NCBI GenBank assembly: GCA_003667245.1
Contig: RCNN01000067.1
Coordinates: 30,104 to 94,103 of the forward strand
Length of the DNA: 64,000 nucleotides
DNA from: Heterostelium multicystogenum
Taxonomy: Eukaryota > Evosea > Eumycetozoa > Acytosteliales > Acytosteliaceae
Reading direction: 5' to 3'
In this document: in pieces, positions 48,125 through 60,416 of the stretch
Position numbering within the stretch: position 1 is the stretch's first letter
How the letters are laid out: every line of letters begins with the position of its first letter
Made by a program: the position numbers and the translations under genes
Notes under the pieces: model-generated
Seen by the model: only the letters and a program-made list of their open reading frames with translations
What the model was told of the DNA's origin: nothing
The model's database searches: none

Positions 48125-51099
48125 ATGGGTGTACAGGGATCTAAAGACGATGCCTCCGTTTACATGAACGGTGCTAATAGGTAATTATTTTTAATTAGAA
48201 ACAAATATTTAATTAATTATTTATAATACTAATATTATATTATTATTTTTTAATTTAAGATGTCATTATTATATTAATAATAATAATGATATTATTATTA
48301 ATTATATTATATTTATAATTAGACATAATGATGTACTGACAGAAAAAGAAAGTCGTAAATATAAAAGATATACTATACATCATAAAAGAAATAACAATGG
48401 AAATGATGACATATTGGATATAGCCACCATGGTAGACGATCTAAATCTGATAGAGAATATAATAATAATAATATAATTTTAAAAATACTTCACATCTAAA
48501 TAATAATAATAATATCAATGATGATAGTGACACAAATCATACACACACCCACTACCACAACAACCACCACCACCAACAACCAAATACATAATAAATATAA
48601 TAATAATAATAATTTAACTAATTCCTCACCATCCAATATAAAGATTCATTCTACTTCTAAACAACAACAACAACCAACCATATGTATCAATAATAATAGT
48701 TTTAGTCAAAGTACAGGAGGAGTGAAATCCAGGTTTTTACAAAGAAAAAATAAGGCAAAAACTATAAATCTAAGTAGTAGTAATAATAATAATATTGGAA
48801 ATCAAAGTGAGTTAAATAATAATAATAATAGTATTAGTAATAGTAGCAGTAGTAGTAGTATTGGAAGCTTAAGTAATAATAGTAGTAGCAGCAATAGTCT
48901 GGGAAAATCACCATCCAATTCAACATCGAATTTGAATAGTTCAAACATTGCCACTAGCAGCCATAGCAGTTTATTCTCAACGATTTGATAATAACGACTC
49001 ACTGCTCTCGTTGTCATCTGGAATCGGCTCATCGCTTTGCGTCATTGGATGACGTAGAATCCGTACCACATCAACAACCAATATTTTTAAGAACCAGATC
49101 GAAATCACTTAATTTTGCACCAGCGAACCTATTTGAACGCCGCAAACGCCAACAACACCCAATCACACACTGACATTTCATCATCATTATCATCATCAAA
49201 CAAATCGATACAATCAAACATTTCGAGCAACAGCGACAGCAGCAACAGCAACCCAGCAAAAATACAAGGAAGAAAGAGTAAATCTAGTAATGCACTTTTG
49301 AGATCTCTCCAGAGAAAAGTAAAAAGAGACAAGTCCGAGGAATACAAAGAAAAAAAGGAGAAGGAAAAGGAGGAGAAACAAAAGGAAAAGGAAGAAAACA
49401 CAGAGAAAAGAAGGAAAAAGAGAAGGAAAAAGAGAGGGAAAAGAGAGGGAAAAGGAATTAAAACAGTCACCTGGAGGAAGTGGACAACAATCTAAACTAT
49501 CGTCCTCGACCAACAGCAATAGTCATTGTAATATAGCACCTGAACCCAGTGAAAATATAGTATCAATCGAGGAGGACAAGTTTATTATCAAAGATAGCCA
49601 GTATCAAAGTGGAAACGAACGCGAGACCAACACACCATCATAGCAATAGCATATTGGATAGCAGCTTCTACGAGGAGAGTAATTTCAAACTAGATCCACT
49701 TTCGCCATCTTCCAACTACAATTTTCACTCGATACAAGAGGTTTCTGAGGAGGACTACCATTGCCAAGCATCTCCATCCGACAGCCAACCCACAAAGAGA
49801 AAAGCCACCACCTCCCACCAAAGAATTTCCGTTCATCTACACCAAACACATCATCCACGAACCTACACGCCTATTCCAACTCAATGGATACACCTGGCCT
49901 GCTTTCACCCCTCAGTCTGGGTCAACGATCACCAATGCTTTCACGTCGTCAATCGAACTTGTATCCACCATCGGAGCCATCGATGCCATTCGCCATGTAG
50001 TTCACAGCGCAATTCTGTGGAGATTCACAAGTTGGAAGACATCTACAACTATACACTCACTTTAGATAAGATTGGCAGCGGAACATTCAGCGACGTGCAT
50101 CTCTGTCGACACAAAGAAACCAACAAGCAATATGCAATCAAAATCATCGATAAATCGTTGGTGGCAAATGATTGCTTCACACACCGATTTGGATATAACT
50201 ACTGAGGTTAATATTCTCAGTACACTATCTCATCCTCACGTGATTAAATTAGTTGAGCATTTTGAATCGGAAATGAACTATTATATCGTAATGGAGTAGT
50301 AAGTAGCAAGTCATCACTAACTCACCATCTTGTAGATAACTAACTTTGGTTGCAAACTATAGTTTATCTGGAGGCGAACTACTGTATCAATTGGAGGAGA
50401 CACACAACAATCCAGAGAATAACAGTGGAGTTGCCAATTACACTGAGCAATCAGCAAGAGAAATCATCAAGCAAATTATTCATGCTGTTGCATTTTTACA
50501 CAAGAACAACATCGTGCATAGAGATCTTAAGCCAGAGAATATATTGTTCAACGGAAAGAGCGAGTTTTGCTACCCTCAAGATTATTGACTTTGGTCTAGC
50601 ATCGTACTACAAGACTCCGCTGGTCGATATATGTGGTACTCCCGATTTCCAAGCACCAGAGATGATAAAGAGACTCGGTTACTCTTATCCAGTCGATATC
50701 TGGGCAACCGGTGTCATTCTTTATATTCTCTTATGCGGACATCCACCATTCCAAGGCAAGAATTCAATGGCGATCATGTCGCTGATTATGAAGGGAGAAA
50801 TCAAATTCGATAAGCCAGAGTGGGAGAATGTATCAGAGTCTGCCAAGGATCTCATTACAAAGATGCTCGACTCTGATCCCGCCAAGAGACTTACTGCAGA
50901 GCAAGTACTTCAACACGAATGGATGCTTATCGAATCAAGACCCGAGGACTCTCCAAGACTCAGTGGCTCATTCCACAAACAACTTCGTCGTTACAATTCT
51001 CAAAGATTTTTCAAGGCAACCGGTGATACTTTACTAAAGAGTCAGAGATTTGGTATATATTCACCTGAAAGTCTCAAGCGTAGATCGATTCATCTTTAG
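48125..51099 (+). CDS. CAMK-type Ser/Thr protein kinase with N-myristoylation-like start and long low-complexity region
   Basis: The ATG at 48125 gives [18 protein letters not shown], with Gly at position 2 and Ser at 6 as in N-myristoylated proteins. After a short intron comes about 550 residues rich in Asn, Ser, His, Thr and a Lys/Glu block. The kinase domain follows: [11 protein letters not shown] (Gly loop), YAIKIIDKS (Lys), [25 protein letters not shown] and [20 protein letters not shown]. This is CAMK-like. An intron at 50299-50370 splits MEYLSGGELL in phase. Frame shifts lie near 48470, 48590, 48985, 49140, 49490 and 50180 and at the T run at 50565-50568. The C-terminus ends LKRRSIHL. 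Substrate unknown. Confidence 0.8.
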
Positions 51100-51390
51100 A
51101 AGAAGAAAACGATATAATAAACAATCATGGTTTCTACAATCACATCATAATATCAGTTAGCTATTCATTTGGGACCAATAAGATGCTAGCATTACAATAT
51201 CAAGGGTCTGATAATTGTGATATAGGTTTCTTTCTCAACAAACAAAGTTATAAAGTTATCTTTTATTGAAAATGGTTGATATCTCGAGAAAGAAAGTACT
51301 ATTATAAAGTTGATGTATGAAAATAAAGAAAATAATCGATTCAATTGAAATTGGATGTAATATCTATCTTGTGTTTGTACTAGTTGTTTG

Positions 51391-51411
51391 CTGCTGCTGC
51401 TGCTGCTGCTG
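51391..51411. repeat. (CTG)7 trinucleotide repeat
   Basis: Seven perfect CTG units in the short interval between the 3' ends of the kinase and the sterol reductase genes. The repeat is outside both coding regions; on the minus strand it reads CAG. Confidence 0.9.
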
Positions 51412-51446
51412 TTATTGCTTGATTCATTCATCCAGCACTGAATTCC

Positions 51447-52955
51447 TTAATAAATATATGGGATGAAACGGTATTGAACACGCTTGCAATATTCAACCCA
51501 ATCCTCTTTGTATTTCTCAGCGCACTTGTGTTCGTCACGCAAGCAACGGTGGTAGAGCATACCAGAGAAGAAGAAAGCATAGAAGTGTGGAATGAAATGG
51601 TGGTATCCGCATGTCATTGTCCAGGTCATGGCCATCATCATGTCGGCGGTGTAGTGGAGCTTTCTGGCGAGACTGTACCATCCATCGATCAAGAGTGGTG
51701 ATCCAGCCTTTGTAATCATGAACTTGGGGTTCTCGAGGACTGCCCATGGCAATTGTGGGAATGCCCATGGACGGGGCTTCCAGACACCGGCCAACTTCAT
51801 ACGGAAAGTGTTCTTCTGTGAGTTGACGGTGTCGAAAATGTAGTAACCAACTAAGAGCAATACCAACATGAATCCATTGATGTATGGTGATCCTTGGAGC
51901 ATCTCTGGTGAGTGAGTAAGAATATAAACTGGTTGGGTGCAGTATACAAGTGGAACACCTGCCAAGTTCCACCAGCAGAGCATCCATCCCCACTTCTCGT
52001 GGTAGATATCCCAGGTTGGTGGAATGCATTGCTCACCCTTCATGATGGCATTGCAGTAGATACCGTGGGCCAAGAGAATGAATCCCATAGAGAAAGTGAT
52101 GTAACCTAATTGCTCGTATTGCTTGACTGCGCAGGAGAGGGTGATGAGGAAGAGCATAATCCAAGAGACACGTACTTCGGCAAACATTTTGATGTCCAAC
52201 TTTCCGATACGTGGATTCAACCATGCTCCCATGAAGAAGTCATAGATGACGTTACCTGAGTTGTCTTGCTCGGCTTCACCAGAGATGATGGCGTACAAAT
52301 AGACGGCAAGAGCAATTAGATCGGATGAGAAGACGGCAACGGTGGTGATTGGTCCGAGATTGTCATAGATGTCGGTGAGTGGGAAGATTCCGGTGATGTG
52401 CAAAACGAACATCAATGGAATGGTGATGTACCAGGTGCAAAGAGCATTGCAGTGGTATGAGAGGTGCTTACCGTTCAAGGTTGGCAATGGGAGACCGTCG
52501 ATACCAATACCTGGGAGGGTAACATAGAAGATGGCATTGGCAATCTGGAAGATCCAATAGACTTGAATGGCGTAGGCGGTTGGGGAATGCTTTTTCGTAG
52601 AGAATATCGAACAAATGCAATCCCCATTCCTGGACACCACCGACTGACCATGTCTTTGGAAGAATCAAGGCTCCACCATTGACATTAAGACAGGCAAAGA
52701 AGTAGAAAACAATGAAATGTGAAAAAGTCATGATGAGGAGACATCCGAGGGGACCTCCAAATTCATTTGGCTGACGCTTGACGATCTTGCTCTTCCAATC
52801 TGTAATCTTTAGTTTTTCCTTGTTGGCAACATCGTTTTGAGCCTTGTATGTCTCTATATCTGTGATGATTGGGTATATTTTGCGGCTGGAGCATCCTTTG
52901 ATGGGATTGCAGCAGTGGCGTTTGAACGCAACTTTACATCTGGAGATGGAACCAT
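51447..52955 (-). CDS. ERG4-type sterol reductase (sterol C-24(28) or related)
   Basis: Polytopic ER reductases of the ERG4/ERG24 family reduce sterol double bonds with NADPH. The sequence shows GLPLPTLNGKHLSYHCNAL, LVGYYIFDTVNSQKN, WKPRPWAFPQLPWAV, RKLHYTADMMMAMTWT and the C-terminal YHRCLRDEHKCAEKY, VEYCKRV and FIPYIY. The form of the C-terminus is closer to ERG4 than to C-14 reductases, so side-chain reduction is the best guess. The start ATG at 52953-52955 (MVPSPDVKLRSNAT) is chosen because a frame shift near 52855 otherwise truncates the N-terminus. A G4 run (52582-52585; C on the coding strand) causes a second shift. Eight or more membrane helices are visible. Confidence 0.85.
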
Positions 52956-53945
52956 TATTTTTCTTAAATTTCCTTTGTCTACACTTGACAAGACACTACT
53001 GAAAAGAAGAAAAGAAAAGTCAAAGAAAAGTAATTGGTCGTGAAATAATAAATATTCTACAAGAGGAGGAAAGGAGAAAGGAGAAGGAGAAAGAGAGGAA
53101 CCTGAACAACAATGGAAAATATAAATTTTATTTACTCATGAGGAGGCAATTATAAATTTAAATTTAATCATTAAAAATTCTAATAATAATTAGTAGTACC
53201 GTAGATGGATTAAAGAGAGAGGGGAGGGACAATGGAAGAGAGGTTACAAGCGCTCTTTGCAGCTGACCAGGTTCAAGCTTCTGGATTCACCATAGAGTGT
53301 GAATTAAATTGATGGTTTGTCAAAACACAAAACAAACACCACCATCTCAATCAATATACTGTACAAGTCAAGTCTAGTACCGCTACGAACTATTGACTTT
53401 CATCGTTGGGTTGTTTTTTTCTGCTTTCTCATGGTTTACAATTAGGTGGGGTGGAGTTGTTTTTGAGTTTTGTTTGTGTTTTTGGTTATTTTTTGTGTGT
53501 TATAAATTACATTGAATCTTAACTAAACAACAACCACACATCTATTGATCTTCAAATTTTGGTCTATGCACTTTTGGGAACGAGTGTAATAAAAATCATT
53601 TAAGACCAAAAAAAATAGTGCTCTACTCACTTTTACATCACCAAAAAATGATCAAAAATGAAATTTGAAACCCAAAAAAAAAAGTAAAAAAACCTGGATG
53701 TCTCTGGGGCTGATTGCAGTGAACAAAAATCCAAAAAAAAGTGAAGTGGGTACAGTAGTAATTCACACCAACATGTTTGTTGTTTCGTTCAACAAAAGAC
53801 AGATAAGCAGATAGTTTTGTTTACTTTTGTTTTGTGATGAATTGTGTGTGTCCTTTGTTGTGTTGTGTAACGGGAGTTAATCAGATATTTGTTCTGTCAA
53901 ACAATTACCACAGCAGTAAAATCCTGAAAACAGAATGTGTTGTGT
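52956..53945. other. Gene-free stretch, about 1 kb
   Basis: AT-rich sequence upstream of the sterol reductase and downstream of the phosphodiesterase gene. It has an AG-rich block (53060-53100) and several A runs (53605-53690). No coding or RNA feature was recognised. Confidence 0.4.
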
Positions 53946-56157
53946 TTATTGTTGTTTATCAATATCCAATAACCATGGATATAGGGGCCAACTGTCCATA
54001 ACCAAGTCGTTGTGGGAATTAGGTGCTCCACATGCACTGTAGTCAATGAATGTTGATGACACTCCTTGATGCAATGTGATGACACCTAGTGTTTCATTTT
54101 GTGTAGTATAGTCGAGTGTGTTGAATAGCGTTACCGATGGATAGCTACCTTGATCGTATGCCCCGTGGAGAATTGTGTGGTCGCATGGTGAGAGAATGAT
54201 AGATTGGTCGATGTGAACTAGAAAATCAGTGAAGAGTCCGTAGGCATAGTTCAATACTTTGGAGTTGGCATCGGTGGAAGCTGTCGATTCACAGACTCTT
54301 GGAGACGGACGTTTGTTTCTTGTTTCTGTGTTATAACAGTAGCCTTGGTCGTGAATCAGCATTACATGGGGCTGTCCATTGTAGAGTGCCGTTGATAGTT
54401 GTGGATTGGCACCAACATCCAACACGGTCGGTCCGCTCGATATGCTAAAGGAGAGGTTTTGACTAATGCAAATATAGAGTCCACTGATCAGCTGTTTGGT
54501 AGAGGAGTCGAATGTCACGATTCCGTCGTACAGGCAAGGTGACCAAGGACTGTGAGCATTGATAGCACTCATTGTATTAATATTTTGGAAGTCGACATCG
54601 TTTGAAACCAAGCAGGATGGCCCGCTTATCGATTGGGGAGCAAGGAATCTTGTAATTGGAATTGACCATGTGTTGGCTCCGAAGTTACAGGTAGAGGATG
54701 CATAGTACTGGATGATTTCAATCGTCTGTGTTCCGTTAGAGTCAGTCTTTTGACTGATAAAATCGATAGTCGAGCTGAGGAAAGGTGCCTCCATGTCGTT
54801 GGGCAAACACACCAAATATGAGAGGATTAAAATCGAGGAGTGAGCTTGTATTGACGACCTGCAACTGATAAACAACGTATCCTGATTTTTGGTCATAGGT
54901 AATCAGTTGTTGATTTCCAATCATTTTGGCATATAGGAGAGGTGCTCTGTCTCCGAGAGGCAAAGCGAATGTTCCTACCTGGTATAGCTCTCCAAACTCA
55001 CCCTTTGAAATCAAAAGATGGTAGTAGTAGATCGATGATTGATTGGTGAACAACGAGATTGTAAATAGGATTTGCTCAATTTCGGTAACGACCACGAGTG
55101 ATCCAAAGTAGTTGCTAGGTGGCAAAGTTGGTAAAGAGAATTCAAGTTGTCTGCTATTTTCGGGCGACATACTATCGAGTCGAACATTCCACGAGTTCTT
55201 GGATGTTTTTGTGCCTTGGTAGACCAACATCTGGGCGGGATCAATGTTGGTTGCATATCTGAGTTGTGAAAAGATTTGTGAGGTATGTTTGAGCTGACAG
55301 TTAATGTAGGATTGTGCAACAGAGTCGATTGTTGCTTGATTGGATGGCTCCCAAACTAGGACAGGATAGGTAGCGTTCGCTCCACTAAACTTACCAAATG
55401 GTGGGGATTCTAAACACATTAGATCCAAAAGGAATCCAGGGATGATTGGCTCGATCGGTAAGTCCAAAACCTGGAATCTGTCGTACCCAAGTGTAGCATT
55501 GTTGGAATGGATCGCTTCCCATGGGTGGCCAATCCAAGTTGAAACCAGAGGAGTCCACATTCCTACGAGGCAATCCAGGGGTGCACCTGATCCATCGAGG
55601 ATCACTTCCAATCCCAGTTGATTTTGTTCGATTGTCATTGTTAGATTTCCAACGAGTTCCGACACCAGGCTAATATAATTCCTGGAGGAAGTTGAGTTTG
55701 AACACTCTTTGACTGACGACAGCTTGAAGCATAACGCCATATATTTCTGTGCGAAAGGTGACTGATACCAGTATTGGTTATTCTCTATGTAGTTTACTAC
55801 GTCGATAGAGGTGTTATATCGGGTGCTGGACACAGGTTTGTCATGACTCAACACGAAGCATCCACGCGAGTCAACGATGCCCTGAGACGCACAGAAACTG
55901 GCATCCATATAGTGTAAATCAATCTTATTCCAAATGGTTCCTTTTTTATACATCTGATGCCATTCATCTATATCATTCCAGGAGTGTATCTGAAAGTCTA
56001 TATCATAAGGGTATGGTGTGATACTGCTTTGCTCCACAATATCTGTTTGGATTTTATAGAGTACACTAGCCAGAACATTGGATCGAATATTATTAAAAAT
56101 AAAAATAAGTAGTACAGTCGACAAAACTACTTTTAAACCATATCTATTTCTAAACAT
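53946..56157 (-). CDS. PLC/GDPD-like phosphodiesterase domain protein, secreted or membrane-anchored
   Basis: The ATG at 56155-56157 starts a hydrophobic anchor or signal (GLKVVLSTVLLIFIFNNI). The next ~150 residues resemble the start of a PLC-like TIM barrel: DFQIHSWNDIDEWHQMY, IDLHYMDASFC and GCFVLSHDKPV, with candidate catalytic His and acidic residues. The remaining ~550 residues are a beta-rich region with many sequons, ending at a stop at 53946 after LYPWLLDIDKQQ. One frame shift near 54750 (FYQSK to TDSNGTQ) splits the gene. Substrate unknown; a lipid or glycerophosphodiester is plausible from the fold only. Confidence 0.6.
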
Positions 56158-57176
56158 TTCTAAAACTAATAAAATATCATCAATACAAATAATTATAATT
56201 CTAGTAACTAGATAGAATATAATATAGTTATTTTATCTATAAATAAATAAATATATAAATAGATATTTAATAATTGAAAAATGATAATTTCATAAATATT
56301 CTTTCTAATTTATTAGTATTATTATAATTATTATTTATAATGTAGGAATTATATTTATATTTATAATTATTATTATTTCTATATCTATATTTTAACAATG
56401 AACGAAATTGAATGATGAACCCAACAACTTAAAAGATGAATGATTAATATTAATAATACTTAGGGAATGAAAAAAATAATGTGAATGTTTGAAATGGAGT
56501 TATGATCAGATGATAGAAACACACTGAAAAATTGATGATAATTTATTATAACTAAAAACAGTTAAAGATGATTATGTACAAAACAAAGTGGTCATTTAAT
56601 TACTTTTAACACTCTTTTATATTGTAATGATTCTGTACATTGGTGTGAGAGTGAGTAACAAATCGATTAGAATTTAAAATCAAAAAGTAAATTTACTTCA
56701 CTTTGTAAGGGATTCGGAGATGAGTTGTGTGTTATATTTGCTGCTCAAAAGCAAAAATCACCTCTTATTTTTTTCAACAGTGATCTAAATTATGTGAGTG
56801 GGTTCTAGGATTCTTTTATTGGATTTCATAGTAGCTTGTACTACTTTTTTGTTAAAATATCTTTTTTTAAATTACGATATAGTTTGTTAATAATAATAAT
56901 AATATTTATTATTTATATTTTAAATAAACAATGAAATATTAAAAAACAAAAAAACTTATTTCACCAAAATAGTTAAGAAAAACTAGTTTTGTTGTTTTTA
57001 TTAATATTATCATCATCATAATCTTTAAAACTAAATTAGTAACAAATAGTTTTAGTTTTATTTCATATGATAATTAATAATCATATTTTTTAACTATCTA
57101 TTCATCTATTCTTGTGATAATTAGTATTCAGAGACATCTATTTTTAAAGTAATCGGACAACCACACCACCAGGTGT

Positions 57177-57208
57177 ATTTTATTGTTTTATTGTTTTATT
57201 GTTTCATT
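57177..57208. repeat. TTTTATTG short tandem repeat
   Basis: About three TTTTATTG units followed by a one-base variant (TTTCATTG). It lies roughly 390 bases upstream of the ureohydrolase start. Function, if any, unknown. Confidence 0.7.
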
Positions 57209-57410
57209 GCTTAATGGTGGGTGAGACTATTCTCATTCTTGTTGGAATGGAATTGCCTTCGAAGGTTGTCTTTTTTACTATTTTTCTAACCGCAGAAAGT
57301 AGTACAACTCATTTTCCCAAATTTTATAGATGATGATGGGTTTTACTTATATCCTAAAAAATGAATGATGCTTTCATTATTCCATCATTTTTTTAATTTA
57401 TATTTAATTT

Positions 57411-57442
57411 AATTTAATTTAAACTATTATTTAAATTAAATT
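57411..57442. repeat. AT-only hairpin, 13-nt arms
   Basis: AATTTAATTTAAA at 57411-57423 is the exact reverse complement of 57430-57442, with a six-base loop. It sits in AATTT-repetitive sequence, so chance is a reasonable explanation. It is 150 bases upstream of the ureohydrolase ATG. Confidence 0.6.
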
Positions 57443-57591
57443 ATTAATTTAAAGTATATTATATAATGTTTGTTGTTATTGTTGTTTTAATTAATCTTAA
57501 TATGCTGTATATATGTAGGCTAGCAGATTTAATATATCTATAGATAACATTTAAAAAAGAAATATACAAATAAACTAAATAGCGCGAGGTA

Positions 57592-58565
57592 ATGGATAGT
57601 GAAGTTGCGGAGTGGCTTTCTACACCTTCAGATATATGGGTGGGTAGAGATGACACTGAAGAATCAGAGGATTCGCTTAAAGTCTTTCAGGTCGTCGAGT
57701 TAGTTGATCAATACTGTGTATCTCCGAGGCCAATTGCTTTGGTTGGATTTGCTTGTGATATTGGTGTAAAAAGAAATAAAGGACGAATAGGTGCGTCGAA
57801 AAGCACCCAATGTAATTAGAAATGCACTTGCCAATATGACTGCCCTGAGTGCACACCATAGGTTTGCGGACTATGGAACCTTGCACGTAACCCCCACTGG
57901 TGGTAATGATCTTGAGATTTCACAAAACCTACTGGAAGAAAAATTGCAAAGCCTCCAGATGTCCAACAAGAGAACTCTCATGTTTGGTGGTGGAAACGAA
58001 GCATCTTATAGCCATGGATTGGCCCTGTACAAAACTTATGTAGATAAAAATAGGTATCATCAACTTTGATGCACATCTCGATATACGAAACCAGAAGATC
58101 GCTTCCTCAGGAACGCCTTTTCGACAACTGTATAGCTACTGCAACGAAAATCAACGTCCTTTTAAATATATGGTGATCGGTGCAAGTCCAGCATCGAACA
58201 GTGTGGCGATGCTAAATGATGCCAAGGCTTTTGGAGTACAAATCGTGTGGGACCACGAATTCACTGAAGAGTCTATAAATTCAATCAAACAGAGAGTATC
58301 TGCATTTATGAGTAACATCGATATATTATATGTAACAATTGACCTTGATGTACTGCCACCCTGGGTGATGCCCGGTGTCTCTGCGCCTTCTTCATTCGGA
58401 CTATCACTGGAGAACCTGCTATCCCTGCTCACATTGATAGCACAAAATAAATCGACCTATGCCATGGATCTTGTTGAGCTGAATCCACAGTACGATATCA
58501 ACAATATTTCAGCGAAAGTAGCAGCAAGAATAGCATGGCATATGATAAATCATTGGAATATATAA
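57592..58565 (+). CDS. Formimidoylglutamase-like ureohydrolase (arginase superfamily)
   Basis: Proteins of this group hydrolyse formimidoylglutamate in His breakdown or related guanidino substrates with two Mn ions. The sequence starts MDSEVAEWLSTPSDIWVGRD and shows FACDIGVKRNKGR, NFDAHLDIR (Asp, His, Asp ligands) and TIDLDVLPPWVMPGVSAP (two Asp ligands), plus the late DLVELNPQYD. The loop normally reading GGGHE is GGGNE here (Asn codon 57995-57997), so one metal-binding His is replaced. Two extra A bases (runs at 57799-57802 and 58046-58050) break the frame; ignoring them gives a continuous intronless gene of about 324 residues. Confidence 0.85.
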
Positions 58566-58875
58566 AGAGCTGACCGATCTCGCTCTTGCCTGTTGCCATA
58601 ATAAAAGATGTAACCTCTTATTTATTTTCAAATGTCTGATCTTTTATTGGATCTGATTCCAAAACCAATTCATTTTTCAGACTTTCAAAAAAAAAAAACA
58701 AAAACAACGGCATATCGTTGGGTGGCTGTTTTAAGACCAAACTCCGCAATCACGGAATCAAACAAAAACCCAAGAAAAGTATACTTTTTAAACATTATTA
58801 ATATATTGATTATTTCTAGATTTATTTATAGTGTGAAGAGAGAGTGTTACAAATATGCCAAGTTGAGATACAAGA
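58566..58875. other. Intergenic stretch with one small ATG frame
   Basis: An ATG at 58632 opens 84 codons running into the next gene's start region (MSDLLLDLIPKPIHFSDFQ). It includes an A run at 58688-58698, has no family resemblance and overlaps the next start, so I treat it as leader DNA of the methyltransferase gene. Confidence 0.35.
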
Positions 58876-59968
58876 ATGTATATTAGGCAAAAGTATCAAG
58901 TATTATTGATACTGCTAATAGCATTGTATATTACAATAACATCGGTCTATTTCTTTGGTTGGTCAAATCTCGATGGCAATAGCTCCACACTCAAGCTGAT
59001 GGAAGAGGAGCAGAATCAAATTAAAAAGAAATTAAATTTAATAACGAAACATTTGAAAATAGATGATAGTAATAGTAATGGTAATAGTTATGGTATTGAG
59101 GCTTATATGGTTGATGTAAAAAGAAGATTGAATATAATGGAGGCTTCAAAAGATTACAATTTAAAGGAGTTGTCATTGATGCTTTTGAATCTGGTCATTT
59201 CTCAGGATGGTGTTTGTAATCATAAGGTAATGGTTGGAGGAGGAACCTATGCGGCAGATCCTGAAGAGGGATCATGGCCAATCTGCATGGACAAAGATAA
59301 GTGGCTTATACACAAGAATAACAACTATAAATACAGCAACAACGAAGCGAATGGAACTTGTTTTTTCAGTTGGTATTGCATATGATTTCTCTTTTGATGA
59401 TGCACTTAGTATGATGGGATGTCAGGTTGGTAAGTATATGAATATTCACCTTAAACTTTTTTCCACCAATATTAATACCAAATAATAAAATGAAGAATCA
59501 TTTGATCCATCTATGGCAATGAAGAGTGGCTTAAGAAAAGAGTTTCTGAATTATTGGAATGTAGGGTTATCATATGAGAACAACAAGAATTATGTTGGAA
59601 ACTCTTATGGAAACATATCAGATAGTCAGACTTGGGAAGTTTATACACTATCAAGTTTAATGGAAATTCTGGAAGTTGGATATATCGACATGTTAAAGAT
59701 GGACATAGAGGGTGGAGAGTGGCTTGTCATTGCCGATTGGCTGAGTAGGGGTAAGGAGTTTACCAATAAAATCAAACTACTTTCATTCGAAGCACATTTC
59801 ACTCCACCAATACAATCCACTTCACATATCCTATGGATCAAAACAATGATTGGTTTGCGTGAGTCTGGTTTCAAACTCTATGGACTGCGGCAAAATCCAC
59901 ACTGCCATATGGAATCAAATTGGATATCTCACAGTCAGCGGATGCTGTTTCGACTTATATTTTTATAA
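58876..59968 (+). CDS. METTL24-like methyltransferase-fold protein, type II membrane anchor
   Basis: The ATG at 58876 begins a signal anchor (VLLILLIALYITITSVYFFG), then a stem with a possible coiled coil (MEEEQNQIKKKLNLI). The domain resembles METTL24/FkbM-type methyltransferases: WPICMDKDKW, VFSVGIAYDFSFDDAL, SFDPSM, IDMLKMDIEGGEWLVI and LLSFEAHF. The pattern DIEGxEW is the family's hallmark. An intron (about 59433-59495) joins GCQV to SFDPSM in phase using a GTAAGT donor. One frame shift falls exactly in the T6 run at 59361-59366. The stop is near 59968. A Golgi or ER location is inferred from the anchor. Confidence 0.75.
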
Positions 59969-60416
59969 CACCAATAGCCTGTATATATAAAATAAAAAGA
60001 ATATTTATTAATTAGCAAACAGAGAAGATACCAAACCAAACCAACATAATAAACATGATTCCCAGTCAAAGTGATGAACTAGCTGGACAAAGACATTTTG
60101 CATTAACTTCAAAATATAACCTAATATAATATAATATCTTTTCATAATAACAGTCTACTCTTTGATGTCAGACAGAGGTAAGTACTTCTATGTGATTGGT
60201 GGTTAAACACTCTCCATCGAAGAAGTAGTCTACATTCATGTAACAAATTTCAGAGAAATTAATTTTTGTAAAATTGTTTGAGATATTAATATGATTCATT
60301 GATTCACATGATGACTTTAAATGTAGTTTGCAATTCCATCTTGTTTTAGATTTCATTTAGGAACCTAATAACTCTTCAATTGTCATACACAAACAAAGTA
60401 AAGATAGAAGTAGACA
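59969..60416. other. Intergenic stretch with a doubtful Cys-containing ORF
   Basis: On the minus strand, 60168-60356 encodes 62 codons from an ATG (MKSKTRWNCKLHLKSSCES) with five Cys. There is no leader or family match and it might be one exon of a small gene; support is weak. The rest is AT-rich flank. Confidence 0.3.

Larger units (their letters stand above)
56158..57591. other. Gene-free stretch with AT repeats, divergent promoters
   Basis: 1.4 kb of very AT-rich DNA between the phosphodiesterase (minus) and ureohydrolase (plus) genes. It contains a TTTTATTG tandem and an AT hairpin listed separately. No coding or RNA gene was recognised. Confidence 0.45.

Noticed and set aside
49129..49519. 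Minus-strand Phe/Ser/Leu-rich ORFs of over 100 codons
   Set aside because: They are antisense to the Lys/Glu-rich linker of the kinase gene, with purely compositional content.
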